In this document: positions 37,832-46,521 of the stretch, piece by piece | Layout: every line of letters begins with the position of its first letter | How positions within the stretch are numbered: position 1 is the first letter of the stretch | Assembly (NCBI RefSeq): GCF_001426705.1 | Contig: NZ_LMFC01000002.1 | Location: 600,559 to 664,558, forward strand | From: Cellulomonas sp. Root485 | GTDB taxonomy: Bacteria; Actinomycetota; Actinomycetes; Actinomycetales; Cellulomonadaceae | Direction of reading: 5' to 3' | Length of the DNA: 64,000 nucleotides | Translations under genes and position numbers: made by a program | The notes under the pieces: generated by a model | What the model saw: only the letters and a program-made list of their open reading frames with translations | Databases searched by the model: none | What the model was told of the DNA's origin: nothing

Positions 37832-38122
37832 CTACACGGTGAACAGGCGCGACGCCTGCGACTCGGCCTCGGCGTACGTGCGGGCCGCCGACTGCATCGC
37901 CGCGACGATCTGCTCGAGCGACGCGTCCAGACGCGTCTCGGTGGCCGTCCAGTCGGCCAGCACCCCGGTGAACGCCGTGGCAGCCGCACCGCGCCACGAC
38001 CCCTGCAGCTCGGCCAGCTGCCGGTGCATCGCCGCGACCTCGCTGCGGATCGTCCCGGCGCGCGCCTGCACGCTCGCCGCCGCCGTCGCGACCTGCGCGC
38101 TGTCGACCTCGTACCTGGTCAT
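37832..38122 (-). CDS. WXG100-family (ESAT-6-like) protein
   Basis: A 96-residue helical hairpin protein. The turn motif W-R-G (W43-G45) stands in 'LQGSWRGAAATAFTGVL', flanked by two long alanine-rich helices, as in ESAT-6/EsxA-type proteins secreted by type VII systems. GGAGG lies 5 bases before ATG 38122, which rules out the upstream in-frame start. No ESX ATPase, partner WXG100 or LXG toxin lies in this window, so it is an orphan here. The 186 bases upstream hold only its promoter region. Confidence 0.85.
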   Translation of the reverse strand: MTRYEVDSAQVATAAASVQARAGTIRSEVAAMHRQLAELQGSWRGAAATAFTGVLADWTATETRLDASLEQIVAAMQSAARTYAEAESQASRLFTV

Positions 38123-38308
38123 CGGACCTCCATCGGTGAGGGCCGGGCGTTCCCGGCTCATGCCACGGGACGCTAGAAGCGTCGACGGCGCGACATCGGC
38201 CCGTCGGCGCGGTCGGGGGAGACGTGCGCGGATGCGCGGGCTGTGGGCGGCTCGACGAGAAACAGGCCCACCCGCACACAGGACGGCGGGGCGGCGGCGA
38301 CAGGAACG

Positions 38309-39073
38309 TCAGGTGCGAGCGGCGTTCGAGCCCTCGTCTGCGGTCCCGTGCCCGGTGTGGGCGGCGGCCTCGGAGGCGGCGGCATCGATCCCGCGCAGCT
38401 CCTTCTCCAGCCGCTGCAGCTCGCCCGACAGGTTCTGCCGCGCAGGCTCCTCCCAGGCCGACCCGAGAGGGCTGACGAAGAGCGAGGGCCGGGCGAGGAG
38501 CTTGTGGATGATGCGGACGCGCGCGCGCACGTAGTCCTCGAGCGGCAGGTGCGAGTACTCGGCGCGGATGTCCTGCACGTACGCCTTGTACTTCTGCGGC
38601 TCGGTGGCGAGCATCGCCAGGTCGGCGTCGCACAGGACCGCGCAGTCGAAGTCCGCGGGGTTCGGGGCGTGCCGGACGAGGGCGACGACGAGGTCGTGCA
38701 CGCGCTGGGCGCGGGCCTCGGGGACGCCGAGGGCGATCAGCTCGTCGAAGGCCAGGCGCGCGCTGGCTATCTCGTCCTCGCCGCCGCGGTTGGCGTACGC
38801 CTTGCGGTCGGCGGCGTCGAAGATCGCGCCGTGGTACCAGGCGGCGAGCCGTACGACGTCGGGCTGGTGGGTCTCCTCGACCAGCTCGTCGACGCGGATG
38901 AGCACGTCGACCAGGTGCTTCAGGTTGTGGAACGACCGGCCGGGCGAGCCCCAGCGGTCCACGAGCGCCTGACCGGCGTCGCGGATCTGCTCGGTGGGGG
39001 CGGTGGCACCGGCCCCGACGGCGCTGCGTACGAACGCGGACAACAACCACTGCGGTGCGTCATGGACGCCCAT
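38309..39073 (-). CDS. HD-superfamily metal-dependent phosphohydrolase
   Basis: A 254-residue protein with the HD motif set of the COG4339 group: 'SFHNLKHLVDVLIRVDEL' (H49, H53), 'LAAWYHGAIFDAAD' (H81, D86), 'HDLVVALVRHA' and 'LCDADLAMLA'. Such enzymes hydrolyse phosphate esters of nucleotides or similar, but the substrate of this group is unknown. The C-terminal tail (from about 225) is alanine-rich and poorly ordered. There is no membrane segment. It lies downstream of the two-component genes on the other side of a 43-base gap. Confidence 0.85.
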   Translation of the reverse strand: MGVHDAPQWLLSAFVRSAVGAGATAPTEQIRDAGQALVDRWGSPGRSFHNLKHLVDVLIRVDELVEETHQPDVVRLAAWYHGAIFDAADRKAYANRGGEDEIASARLAFDELIALGVPEARAQRVHDLVVALVRHAPNPADFDCAVLCDADLAMLATEPQKYKAYVQDIRAEYSHLPLEDYVRARVRIIHKLLARPSLFVSPLGSAWEEPARQNLSGELQRLEKELRGIDAAASEAAAHTGHGTADEGSNAART

Positions 39074-39116
39074 GGATCAGCCTTACTCCGACGGCAGGAA
39101 CCCGCCATGTTAGCCC

Positions 39117-40631
39117 TCACACCTGAGGGTCGTGGGCCGGAACGGGGAGCGCGATCTGGACGGTCGTCCCACCTCCCGGTGTCTGTGCCAGCCGCACCGA
39201 GCCGTCGTGCGCGGCGACGATCGCGGCGACGATCGCCATGCCCAGGCCCGCCCCGCCGGAGTCGCGGCCGCGGCTGGCATCGACGCGGTAGAACCGCTCG
39301 AACACACGCGTGGCGTGCTCCGGGTCGATGCCGGGTCCGTGGTCGCGCACCTCGATCGCGCCCTCGCCGCTCGGCAGGAGGCCGACGGCGATCTCGACGG
39401 GCGTGCCGGGCGGGGTGTGCTGGACGACGTTCCCGACGAGGTTCGCGAGCACCTGACGCAGCCGCGACTCCTCGCCGACGACGACACACGGACCGGCCTG
39501 CGCGCCGTCCTGGAGCGGGACCAGCCGGGTGGGACGGGCGGGGTCGAGGGCGTGCAGGTCGCTGACGGCGTCCGCGGCGAGCACGGTGAGGTCGACGGGG
39601 CCGGTGCGCATCGGGCGGCCCTCGTCGAGCCGGGCCAGCGCGAGCAGGTCCTCGACGAGCGCACCCATGCGGGTCGCGGACTGCTCGATGCGGCGCATGG
39701 TGTCGTCAACCTGGTCGGTCGTGGTCAGAGCGCCCATCCGGTACAGCTCGCCGTAGCCGCGGATGGTGGCCAGGGGGGTGCGCAGCTCGTGGGAGGCGTC
39801 GGCGACGAACCGTCGCATGCGTGCCTCGGACGCGGTCTGCGCGCCGAACGCCTGCTCGATCTGCGCGAGCATCCCGTTGAGCGCGGCGGAGAGGCGGCCG
39901 ACCTCGGTGTGCTCGGACGCGGCGGGCACGCGCTGGGACAGGTCGCCGGCGGCGATCGCGGCGGCGGTGGTCTCGATCTCGCGCAGCGGCTTGAGGGACC
40001 GGCGGACCGCCCACGTGCCGGCTGCTGCGCCGAGGAGCACGATGCCGAGCCCGGTGAGCAGCAGGACGAGGCTCATGTGCCGGACCGTGCGCTCGATGTC
40101 GCCCAGCGGCAGGGCCACGACGATGGAGCCTGCAGGTGTGCCGTCCGAGGTGTAGATCGGGTAGGCGACGGCTCGCCAGGAGGAGCCGGCCCGCGTGGAG
40201 TCGACCGTGAACGGCTCGCCCTCGTTGGCCTCGAGCTGCGCGGTGGTCAGGTCCGGGACGGTCGGGGTGCCGTAGCGGGCGGCCGCGGACGGCGAGATGC
40301 TGGCGTCGTCGACGTTCCCGACCTCGACGCGGACGTAGTAGTCGCTGGGCGTCATGCTGCTGCCGAAGCCGCGGCTGAGCGACTGCACCGTGTTCTGGGC
40401 CAGCTCCTCGCTCTCGGTCCGCAGCTTGTTGTCGACCTGCCCGACGAGCGTGCCACCGAGCAGCGCGGCGCTGGTGGCGCCCGCCAGCACGAGGCCGACG
40501 GCCAGCAGGACGGTGACGATGCCGACGAGCCGGGAGACGAGCGTCGTGCCCGCCCACCAGCCCCGCAACGGGCCGAGGCGCCGAGGAGGGGCGGGCGGAG
40601 AGTCCTCGTCGACCGCGACCTCAGCCGTCAC
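39117..40631 (-). CDS. Sensor histidine kinase (HAMP-HisKA type)
   Basis: A 504-residue kinase: membrane segments at about 35-58 and 187-209 enclose an extracellular sensor of about 125 residues. A HAMP domain follows (210-262), then the dimerisation/phosphoacceptor domain with His281 in 'FVADASHELRTPLATIRGY', and the ATPase domain with N-box 'QVLANLVGNVVQHT', G1 'VRDHGPGID' and G2 'GGAGLGMAIV'. It overlaps its response regulator by 4 bases (start GTG 40631). The layout matches the TcrY/PrrB-like actinobacterial kinases. The stimulus is unknown. Confidence 0.92.
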   Translation of the reverse strand: MTAEVAVDEDSPPAPPRRLGPLRGWWAGTTLVSRLVGIVTVLLAVGLVLAGATSAALLGGTLVGQVDNKLRTESEELAQNTVQSLSRGFGSSMTPSDYYVRVEVGNVDDASISPSAAARYGTPTVPDLTTAQLEANEGEPFTVDSTRAGSSWRAVAYPIYTSDGTPAGSIVVALPLGDIERTVRHMSLVLLLTGLGIVLLGAAAGTWAVRRSLKPLREIETTAAAIAAGDLSQRVPAASEHTEVGRLSAALNGMLAQIEQAFGAQTASEARMRRFVADASHELRTPLATIRGYGELYRMGALTTTDQVDDTMRRIEQSATRMGALVEDLLALARLDEGRPMRTGPVDLTVLAADAVSDLHALDPARPTRLVPLQDGAQAGPCVVVGEESRLRQVLANLVGNVVQHTPPGTPVEIAVGLLPSGEGAIEVRDHGPGIDPEHATRVFERFYRVDASRGRDSGGAGLGMAIVAAIVAAHDGSVRLAQTPGGGTTVQIALPVPAHDPQV

Positions 40632-41362
40632 GACGACTCGCGCAGCAGGTACCCCACCCCGCGCTTGGTGTGGATGAGCGCGGGCAGGCGCCTGCCGTCG
40701 GCGTCGTCGAGCTGGTCGATCTTGCGCCGCAGGTAGGAGATGTAGGACTCGACGATGTTCGCGTCGCCGCCCCAGTCGTACTGCCAGACGTGGTCGAGGA
40801 TCTGCGACTTCGACAGCACGCGGCCGGGGTTGAGCATGAGGTAGCGCAGGAGCTTGAACTCGGTGGGGGACAGGTCGACGGGATGCCCGGCGCGGACCAC
40901 CTCGTGGGAGTCCTCGTCGAGCTCGAGGTCGGCGTACCGCAGCACGCTGGTGTCGTCGTCGAGACCCGGCCGGGTGCGGCGCAGGACCGCGCGGATCCGG
41001 GCGACGACCTCCTCCAGGCTGAACGGCTTGGTGACGTAGTCGTCGCCGCCGACGGTCAGGCCCTGGACCTTGTCGGCGGTGTCGTCGCGCGCGGTGAGGA
41101 AGAGCACGGGGACGTGCTGGCCCTTCTCCCGCAGCCGGCGGGTGACGGTGAACCCGTCCATGTCGGGGAGCATCACGTCGAGCACCACGAGGTCCGGCTC
41201 GACCTCGCGGGCGAGTCGCAGCGCGGAGCTCCCGTCGGCGGCGGCGTAGACCTCGAAGCCGGCGAACCGCAGGGAGGTCGCCAGCAGCTCGCGGATGTTC
41301 GGCTCGTCGTCGACGACGAGCAGACGCGCCTCGGGCGTGCCGGACGGGTGGGAAGTCGACAT
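40628..41362 (-). CDS. OmpR/PhoB-family response regulator
   Basis: A 244-residue regulator. The receiver has 'RLLVVDDEPNIRELLATSL', phosphoacceptor Asp62 in 'LVVLDVMLPDMDGF' and Lys in 'VTKPFSLEE'. The winged-helix output domain shows 'LSPTEFKLLRYLMLNPGRVL' and 'ESYISYLRRKIDQLD'. It resembles the TcrX type. ATG 41362 is preferred over GTG 41377: AGGTGGAG lies 9 bases before it. That ribosome site is inside an 18-base palindrome, so translation or transcription may be self-limited. First gene of the operon with the kinase. Confidence 0.92.
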   Translation of the reverse strand: MSTSHPSGTPEARLLVVDDEPNIRELLATSLRFAGFEVYAAADGSSALRLAREVEPDLVVLDVMLPDMDGFTVTRRLREKGQHVPVLFLTARDDTADKVQGLTVGGDDYVTKPFSLEEVVARIRAVLRRTRPGLDDDTSVLRYADLELDEDSHEVVRAGHPVDLSPTEFKLLRYLMLNPGRVLSKSQILDHVWQYDWGGDANIVESYISYLRRKIDQLDDADGRRLPALIHTKRGVGYLLRESS

Positions 41363-41368
41363 GGGTCG

Positions 41369-41386
41369 AGTCTCCACCTGGAGACT
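41369..41386 (-). promoter_or_regulatory. Palindrome covering the ribosome site of the OmpR-type regulator
   Basis: AGTCTCCA-CC-TGGAGACT: perfect 8-base arms around 2 bases. On the mRNA it holds the sequence AGGTGGAG, the ribosome site of ATG 41362. It could be an RNA hairpin hiding the site or a DNA operator. Confidence 0.5.
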
Positions 41387-41531
41387 GGGAGTTCGCTGGG
41401 TGAACGCCGGACGTCGAGCCGGTCATGACGCGCACGCGTGACAGAATTCACCTGCCCGCGAATATGGACGACTGACCTGCAAGGGGACAGATGGGTCATC
41501 CGTTCCCTGTGATCGGACCATCCGACGGGGG

Positions 41532-41537
41532 TACCGT
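41532..41537 (+). promoter_or_regulatory. -10 box of the amidotransferase gene
   Basis: TACCGT ends 6 bases before GTG 41544; leaderless arrangement. Confidence 0.45.
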
Positions 41538-41543
41538 CTCCGC

Positions 41544-42305
41544 GTGACCACCCCCCTGCACGGCGACCGTCGCCCGGTCGTCACCGTCATCCAGAGCTCT
41601 CCCGACGTCCCCCTCGACCGCTTCGGCGAGTGGCTCGGCGACGTCGAGCTGCGCATCGTCGCGGCGTTCGCCGGTGAGAGCGTTCCCGTCGCGGGCGAGG
41701 TCGGCGACGGCCTCGTCGTCCTCGGCGGGCACATGTCGGCCTATGACGACGCGACCGCCCCGTGGCTGCCGGAGCTGCGCGAGCTGCTCGCCGACGCCAG
41801 CACCCAGGGCGTCCCCACGCTCGGCATCTGCCTCGGCGCCCAGCTGCTCGCCGCAGCGCGTGGCGGCCGCGTGCAGGTGGCGGCCCCTCCCGGGCGCGAG
41901 TCCGGGATCGTCGACGTGCGCTGGCGCCCCGAGGCCGCCGGTGACGCCGTCGTCGGCGCCGTCGCGGCGCTCGCGGACAGTCGCCACAGCACCCCGCAGC
42001 CGAGCATGCACGCGGACGCCGTCGTCGACCTGCCCCGCGGCGCGGTCTGGCTGGCGTCGTCGGCCATGTACCCGTACCAGGCGTTCCGCATCGGATCCGC
42101 GTGGGGCGTGCAGTTCCACCCCGAGGCCGGCGCGGACACCCTGCGCGGCTGGGCCGACAGCCACGACGACGTCGACACCGACGTCGTGCTGGCCGCCTAC
42201 GTCGCTCGGCAGGACGAGGTCGAGGCCGTGGGTCGCGCGCTGGCCGAGTCGTTCGCGGCCCACGTGCGTGCGAGCGCCGACGAGCCCGAGGCCGTCTCCG
42301 TCTGA
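41544..42305 (+). CDS. Class I glutamine amidotransferase-like protein
   Basis: A 253-residue protein of the GMP-synthase-like GATase1 group. The nucleophile elbow is GICLGAQLLA (Cys96), and the His/Glu pair is in 'GVQFHPEAG' (His192, Glu194), so the triad is complete. It lacks a fused synthetase domain. Homologues are often labelled GMP synthase but act on small amino compounds (for example gamma-glutamyl peptides or amines). The natural substrate is not readable. It is monocistronic with a strong terminator. Confidence 0.88.
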   Translation: MTTPLHGDRRPVVTVIQSSPDVPLDRFGEWLGDVELRIVAAFAGESVPVAGEVGDGLVVLGGHMSAYDDATAPWLPELRELLADASTQGVPTLGICLGAQLLAAARGGRVQVAAPPGRESGIVDVRWRPEAAGDAVVGAVAALADSRHSTPQPSMHADAVVDLPRGAVWLASSAMYPYQAFRIGSAWGVQFHPEAGADTLRGWADSHDDVDTDVVLAAYVARQDEVEAVGRALAESFAAHVRASADEPEAVSV

Positions 42306-42311
42306 CGACAC

Positions 42312-42348
42312 ACGAGAGCGCCCGACCCCACGGGTCGGGCGCTCTCGT
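42312..42348. terminator. Bidirectional terminator between the amidotransferase and helicase genes
   Basis: Perfect 17-bp stem ACGAGAGCGCCCGACCC / GGGTCGGGCGCTCTCGT around CAC; ends in CGTCAT. Stops of both convergent genes flank it. Confidence 0.9.
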
Positions 42349-42353
42349 CATGC

Positions 42354-44015
42354 CTACGAGGGCTCGCTCGCGGGGTCGAGCCCCAGGTCCTCCGCGTCCA
42401 CGATCGAGTACGCGTACCCCTGCTCGGCGAGGAAGCGCTGCCGGTGGGCGGCGAAGTCCTGGTCGACGGTGTCGCGGGCGACGACGGTGTAGAAGTGCGC
42501 GGTCCGACCGTCGCCCTTGGGGCGCATGATCCGGCCGAGCCGCTGCGCCTCCTCCTGGCGGGACCCGAACGAGCCGGACACCTGGATGGCGACGGACGCC
42601 TCGGGCAGGTCGATCGAGAAGTTGGCGACCTTGCTGACGACGAGCTTGGTGATGTCGCCGGCCCGGAACGCGTCGAACAGCCGCTGGCGCTCGTGCACGG
42701 TGGTCTCGCCGGTGATGAGGTCGGCGTCCAGGTGCTCCGCGAGCGTGTGGAGCTGGTCCAGGTACTGCCCGATCACCAGCGTCGGGTCGCCCTCGTGCTT
42801 GGCGACGAGCTGCTCCACCACCCGGTTCTTCCCGCGGGCGGTGGCGGCGAGCCGGTACTTCTCCTCCGGCTCCGCGGTCGCGTAGGCCATGCGGTCGGCG
42901 TCGGGCAGCGTGAGGCGGACCTCGACGCAGTCGGCGGGCGCGATGTAGCCCTGCGCCTCGATGTCCTTCCAGGGGGCGTCGAATCGCTTGGGCCCGATGA
43001 GGCTGAACACCTCGTCCTCGCGGCCGTCCTCGCGCACCAGGGTCGCGGTCAGGCCGAGCCTGCGACGCGCCTGCAGGTCCGCGGTCATCCGGAAGATCGG
43101 CGCCGGGAGCAGGTGGACCTCGTCGTAGACCACGAGGCCCCAGTCGCGGGCGTCGAGCAGCTCGAGGTGCGTGTACACGCCCTTCCGCTTCGTCGTGAGC
43201 ACCTGGTACGTCGCGATGGTGACCGGGCGGATCTCCTTGCGCGCGCCGGAGTACTCGCCGATCTCGTCCTCGGTGAGCGACGTGCGCTTGACCAGCTCGT
43301 CGCGCCACTGCCGGGCGCTGACGGTGTTGGTCACCAGGATGAGGGTCGTCGTCGACGAGCGGGCCATGGCCCCCGCGCCGACCAGCGTCTTGCCGGCGCC
43401 ACAGGGGAGCACGACGACGCCCGAGCCGCCGTGGAAGAAGCCGTCGACGGCCTGCTGCTGGTACGGGCGCAGCGCCCACCCGTCCTCGAGCAGGTCGATC
43501 TGGTGCGCCTCGCCGTTGACGTAGCCGGCGAGGTCCTCCGCCGGCCAGCCGAGCTTGAGCAGCACCTGCTTGAGATGGCCGCGCTCGGACGGGTGCACGA
43601 TCACGTCGGTCGCGTCGATGCGGGCACCGAGCAGGCCGGCGGTGCGCTTGGAGCGGACCACCTCGACCAGCACCGCCGGGTCCAGGGCGTGCAGGACCAG
43701 GCCGTGCACCGGGTCCTGGATGAGCTGCAGCCGGCCGTAGCGGGACATCGTGTCGGCGACGTCGACCAGCAGCGCGTGCGGCACGGGGTAGCGCGAGTAC
43801 TGGAGCAGGACGTCGACCACCTGCTCGGCGTCGTGGCCAGCGGCGCGCGCGTTCCACAGGCCCAGCGGCGTCAGCCGGTACGTGTGCACGTGCTCGGGGG
43901 CGCGCTCCAGCTCCGCGAACGGGGCGATCGCGCGACGGCAGGCCTCCGCCTGGTCGTGGTCGACCTCGAGCAGGAGCGTCTTGTCGCTCTGCACGATGAG
44001 GGGGCCGTTGGTCAC
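42354..44015 (-). CDS. XPB/Ssl2-type DNA repair helicase
   Basis: A 553-residue superfamily 2 helicase. The N-terminal DRD-like domain (about 5-150) precedes the motor: motif I 'VVLPCGAGKTLVG' (GAGKT 206-210), motif II DEVH (298-301), 'GLTATLVREDGRED' with the XPB-specific RED motif, and motifs V/VI 'VVSKVANFSIDLPEA' and 'EEAQRLGRIMRPKG'. Bacterial XPB proteins unwind DNA 3' to 5' and are linked to repair. It starts with GTG overlapping the stop of the partner gene by 4 bases; the pair matches the ercc3/Rv0862c arrangement in mycobacteria. Confidence 0.93.
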   Translation of the reverse strand: MTNGPLIVQSDKTLLLEVDHDQAEACRRAIAPFAELERAPEHVHTYRLTPLGLWNARAAGHDAEQVVDVLLQYSRYPVPHALLVDVADTMSRYGRLQLIQDPVHGLVLHALDPAVLVEVVRSKRTAGLLGARIDATDVIVHPSERGHLKQVLLKLGWPAEDLAGYVNGEAHQIDLLEDGWALRPYQQQAVDGFFHGGSGVVVLPCGAGKTLVGAGAMARSSTTTLILVTNTVSARQWRDELVKRTSLTEDEIGEYSGARKEIRPVTIATYQVLTTKRKGVYTHLELLDARDWGLVVYDEVHLLPAPIFRMTADLQARRRLGLTATLVREDGREDEVFSLIGPKRFDAPWKDIEAQGYIAPADCVEVRLTLPDADRMAYATAEPEEKYRLAATARGKNRVVEQLVAKHEGDPTLVIGQYLDQLHTLAEHLDADLITGETTVHERQRLFDAFRAGDITKLVVSKVANFSIDLPEASVAIQVSGSFGSRQEEAQRLGRIMRPKGDGRTAHFYTVVARDTVDQDFAAHRQRFLAEQGYAYSIVDAEDLGLDPASEPS

Positions 44016-46411
44016 GAAGTCTCCTGTTGCTCGTCTGACGGTGTCGCGCGGGTGACGGTCGCGATGCGGTGCACCGCCACCGTCAGCTCGGACTCACGAG
44101 CGGTATCGATGGCCCGCAGCCGGCCGCCCTCGACCCGCAGGGGTCGCAGCAGCCGCCGCTGCGGGACGCCGTGGGAGCCGACCAGCTCGACCCACACCTC
44201 GGCCTTCTCGGCCGCCGCCTCACGCAGGAGCACCAACGCGTCGACGGGGTCGGCTGTTCCCGCACCCGGTGCGGGTGCGCTCGCGGGGGCCGGCGGGCGA
44301 CGTGCCGGTGCGGGAAGGATCGTGCCCGGCACGCGCTCGGCCTCGTCGGCCTTGCGCTCGGCCTCGGCCCGCCGCAGCTGTGGCACCAGGGCGAGCAGCC
44401 GGTCGTCGGTGAGAGTCTCCCGGGCGCTCGTGGGCGCAGCGTCCGACGCCCGACGGCGGGCGCCCGCGGTGGCGCGGCGGCCGACGCGACGGATCGCCGA
44501 CACCACGTGCACGACCTGCCCGTCCGGCCCTTCGGCGACGGGCGCCAGACCGTGGGCCCGCAGGGCTTCGACCAGCTCGCGGGCCGGTGCCTGCGCCGCC
44601 AGGACGGTCGGCGCCAGGCGGATCAGGCCGAGCGACGCCAGTCGCGGGTCCTCCGCCAGACCGGCCAGCAGCGAGGGGTCGTCGGCCCGGACGTAGCCCG
44701 CGGCGGACCCGACCCGGAGGCGACCGTGGCGTCGTGCGGCGTCCCGGACCAGGTACTCCAGCGGCTGCGGCACGCCCGCCCGGGCGTGGGCGGCCAGCTC
44801 GGCGATCAGCCCGTCGGCGGTGGCTCCGGCGTCCAGGGCGCGGCGGACGGACTCCGGGGTGAACCGGACGGTCAGCGCGCCGCCGCGGGACTCGACGTGG
44901 GCCGTGCGGTCCAGGAGGTCCTCCAGCTCGGGGCTGGGCCGTCCCGGGACGACACCGGTGAGGTCACCCTGCAGGAGGATCTCGTCGACGGCGGGGGGTA
45001 GGGCCGCGGCGAGCGCGTCCGCGGGGTCCGCGGCGCCGACCAGCGGAGCCGTCTCCAGGAGCAGCGCGCGGCCCGCGTCGGACAGGGCACCCGCGCCGAG
45101 GATGCCCAGGCGGCCGGCCTCGACGAGCATCGCGTGGACCGCGGCGGGCGGCGGCACGGACCGCGGGGTCCGCCAGCGCAGGACGGCGACGACGTGCGCG
45201 GCGTCCATCGCGGTCCCCGGCGGGGTGTCCGCGAGCACATCGAGCACGGCACGCCGCAGCCGCGGCGCCCAGGTCCGCTGCAGCTCGGGGTCGAGCGCGG
45301 CCCGCACCCCGCCGCGGTCGTCCCTGCTGCCGACGAGCCACGGCGTGCGCAGGGTCGAGCGCCACGTGCGGGCCAGGGCGGCCCAGCGGTCGGGCACGTC
45401 GCGAACCGCCCACTCGTCGACCGCGACCGTCGGCGCGAACGACGGGTTGTCCTCGCCGTCGTCGGCGACGAAGGCCGCGGCGCCCGCGAGCTCGATGACG
45501 AAGGCGGCCTCCGCCTCGTCCGTCTCCAGGTGGGACGCCACGCGCCGCAGCTCGCGCACGCCCAGGCCGCCGCCGCGCAGCACACCGGGCGGTGCCTGCT
45601 CCCAGAGGCGGACCAGCCGGGCGACGAGGAGCACGATCCGCTCGCCCGCGGCGGCCGACTCGGCGGCGACCAGCGTGTGGCTCCGGTGCGGGAGGTCGTC
45701 CGGGAGCTGCGGTGGGAATGCCGGGGCCGCGTGCGTGCGACCTCCGCGCAGGGCGAGGGCGACCTCGCGGGGCAGGACGACGTGGCGCGAGTCCCCGGGC
45801 AGGAGCAGGTGGCGACGGAGCAGCCAGTCGACGGCCGCGGCGGCCGCGGTGCTGTTGGACGGCGCCAGCCCGATCGGCGGACCCCACAGCAGGGCGTCCA
45901 GCACCGGGCGTGCACCCGCGGGTGCGGTCCCCAGGAGCGTCGGCAGGTCGTCGAGGTCGACGGGCTCCGCCGGGGTGCCGCGGCGGATGCCCGCGTCGGC
46001 CGACGCCAGGCCCGCCGGGTAGGGGCCGAGGATCTCGGCGAGGCCGGGTGACGGCTGGAGCGGGGCGTCCGGGGCGTCGGAGTCCGGGTAGACCAGGGTG
46101 CCGATCACGGCGAGCCGCAGCGCCCGCTCGACCAGCCGGGCGCCGGTCTCGTCCGTCGCGCCGACCGCCGCGGGGAGGTCTGCCGCGGTGACCGGGCCGG
46201 GGTCGGAGAGTGCCACGACCGCCTCGATCACCTCTAGCACGCTGGCATCGACGCCTGCGAGCGCCCGTTCCAGGCTGGACCGGCTGGTCGCGCGGACCGC
46301 GAGGGACGAGAGGGTCGCGGGAGACGGGGACGCCAGGTCCGGTCGGCTGCGCAGGAGCGCGACGAGCTCGTCGTCGCTGCGTTCGCGCAGGTAACCGGTG
46401 AACGTGGGCAT
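44012..46411 (-). CDS. Helicase-associated protein (XPB partner)
   Basis: A 799-residue protein of the actinobacterial family always found beside XPB. It is made of several winged-helix-like segments and a C-terminal helicase-associated domain ('HVVSAIRRVGRR' and beyond). There are no Walker motifs, so it is not itself an ATPase. ATG 46411 is fixed by TAAGGT 7 bases upstream. The central about 500 residues are alanine/leucine-rich helices. It probably binds DNA or regulates the helicase; no direct motif proves this. The C-terminal tail is involved in the 4-base overlap with the helicase gene. Confidence 0.82.
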   Translation of the reverse strand: MPTFTGYLRERSDDELVALLRSRPDLASPSPATLSSLAVRATSRSSLERALAGVDASVLEVIEAVVALSDPGPVTAADLPAAVGATDETGARLVERALRLAVIGTLVYPDSDAPDAPLQPSPGLAEILGPYPAGLASADAGIRRGTPAEPVDLDDLPTLLGTAPAGARPVLDALLWGPPIGLAPSNSTAAAAAVDWLLRRHLLLPGDSRHVVLPREVALALRGGRTHAAPAFPPQLPDDLPHRSHTLVAAESAAAGERIVLLVARLVRLWEQAPPGVLRGGGLGVRELRRVASHLETDEAEAAFVIELAGAAAFVADDGEDNPSFAPTVAVDEWAVRDVPDRWAALARTWRSTLRTPWLVGSRDDRGGVRAALDPELQRTWAPRLRRAVLDVLADTPPGTAMDAAHVVAVLRWRTPRSVPPPAAVHAMLVEAGRLGILGAGALSDAGRALLLETAPLVGAADPADALAAALPPAVDEILLQGDLTGVVPGRPSPELEDLLDRTAHVESRGGALTVRFTPESVRRALDAGATADGLIAELAAHARAGVPQPLEYLVRDAARRHGRLRVGSAAGYVRADDPSLLAGLAEDPRLASLGLIRLAPTVLAAQAPARELVEALRAHGLAPVAEGPDGQVVHVVSAIRRVGRRATAGARRRASDAAPTSARETLTDDRLLALVPQLRRAEAERKADEAERVPGTILPAPARRPPAPASAPAPGAGTADPVDALVLLREAAAEKAEVWVELVGSHGVPQRRLLRPLRVEGGRLRAIDTARESELTVAVHRIATVTRATPSDEQQETS

Positions 46412-46418
46412 CCGCACA

Positions 46419-46424
46419 ACCTTA
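46419..46424 (-). promoter_or_regulatory. -10 box of the helicase operon
   Basis: TAAGGT on the minus strand, 7 bases before ATG 46411. A short palindrome TACTGACCAGTA (46455-46466) lies upstream of it. Confidence 0.45.
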
Positions 46425-46491
46425 CGCGGCGCAGGGCGTCGACGGGGGCTTGGCTACTGACCAGTAACGGCGGGCGGTGCGCGGTGTGCCT

Positions 46492-46516
46492 CCTCGACGG
46501 TCTCAGACCGTCGAGG
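46492..46516 (-). terminator. Terminator of the DUF6318 lipoprotein gene
   Basis: CCTCGACGGTCT-C-AGACCGTCGAGG, arms of 12 bases, just after the stop at 46522 in the reading direction. Confidence 0.75.
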
Positions 46517-46521
46517 GCCGA

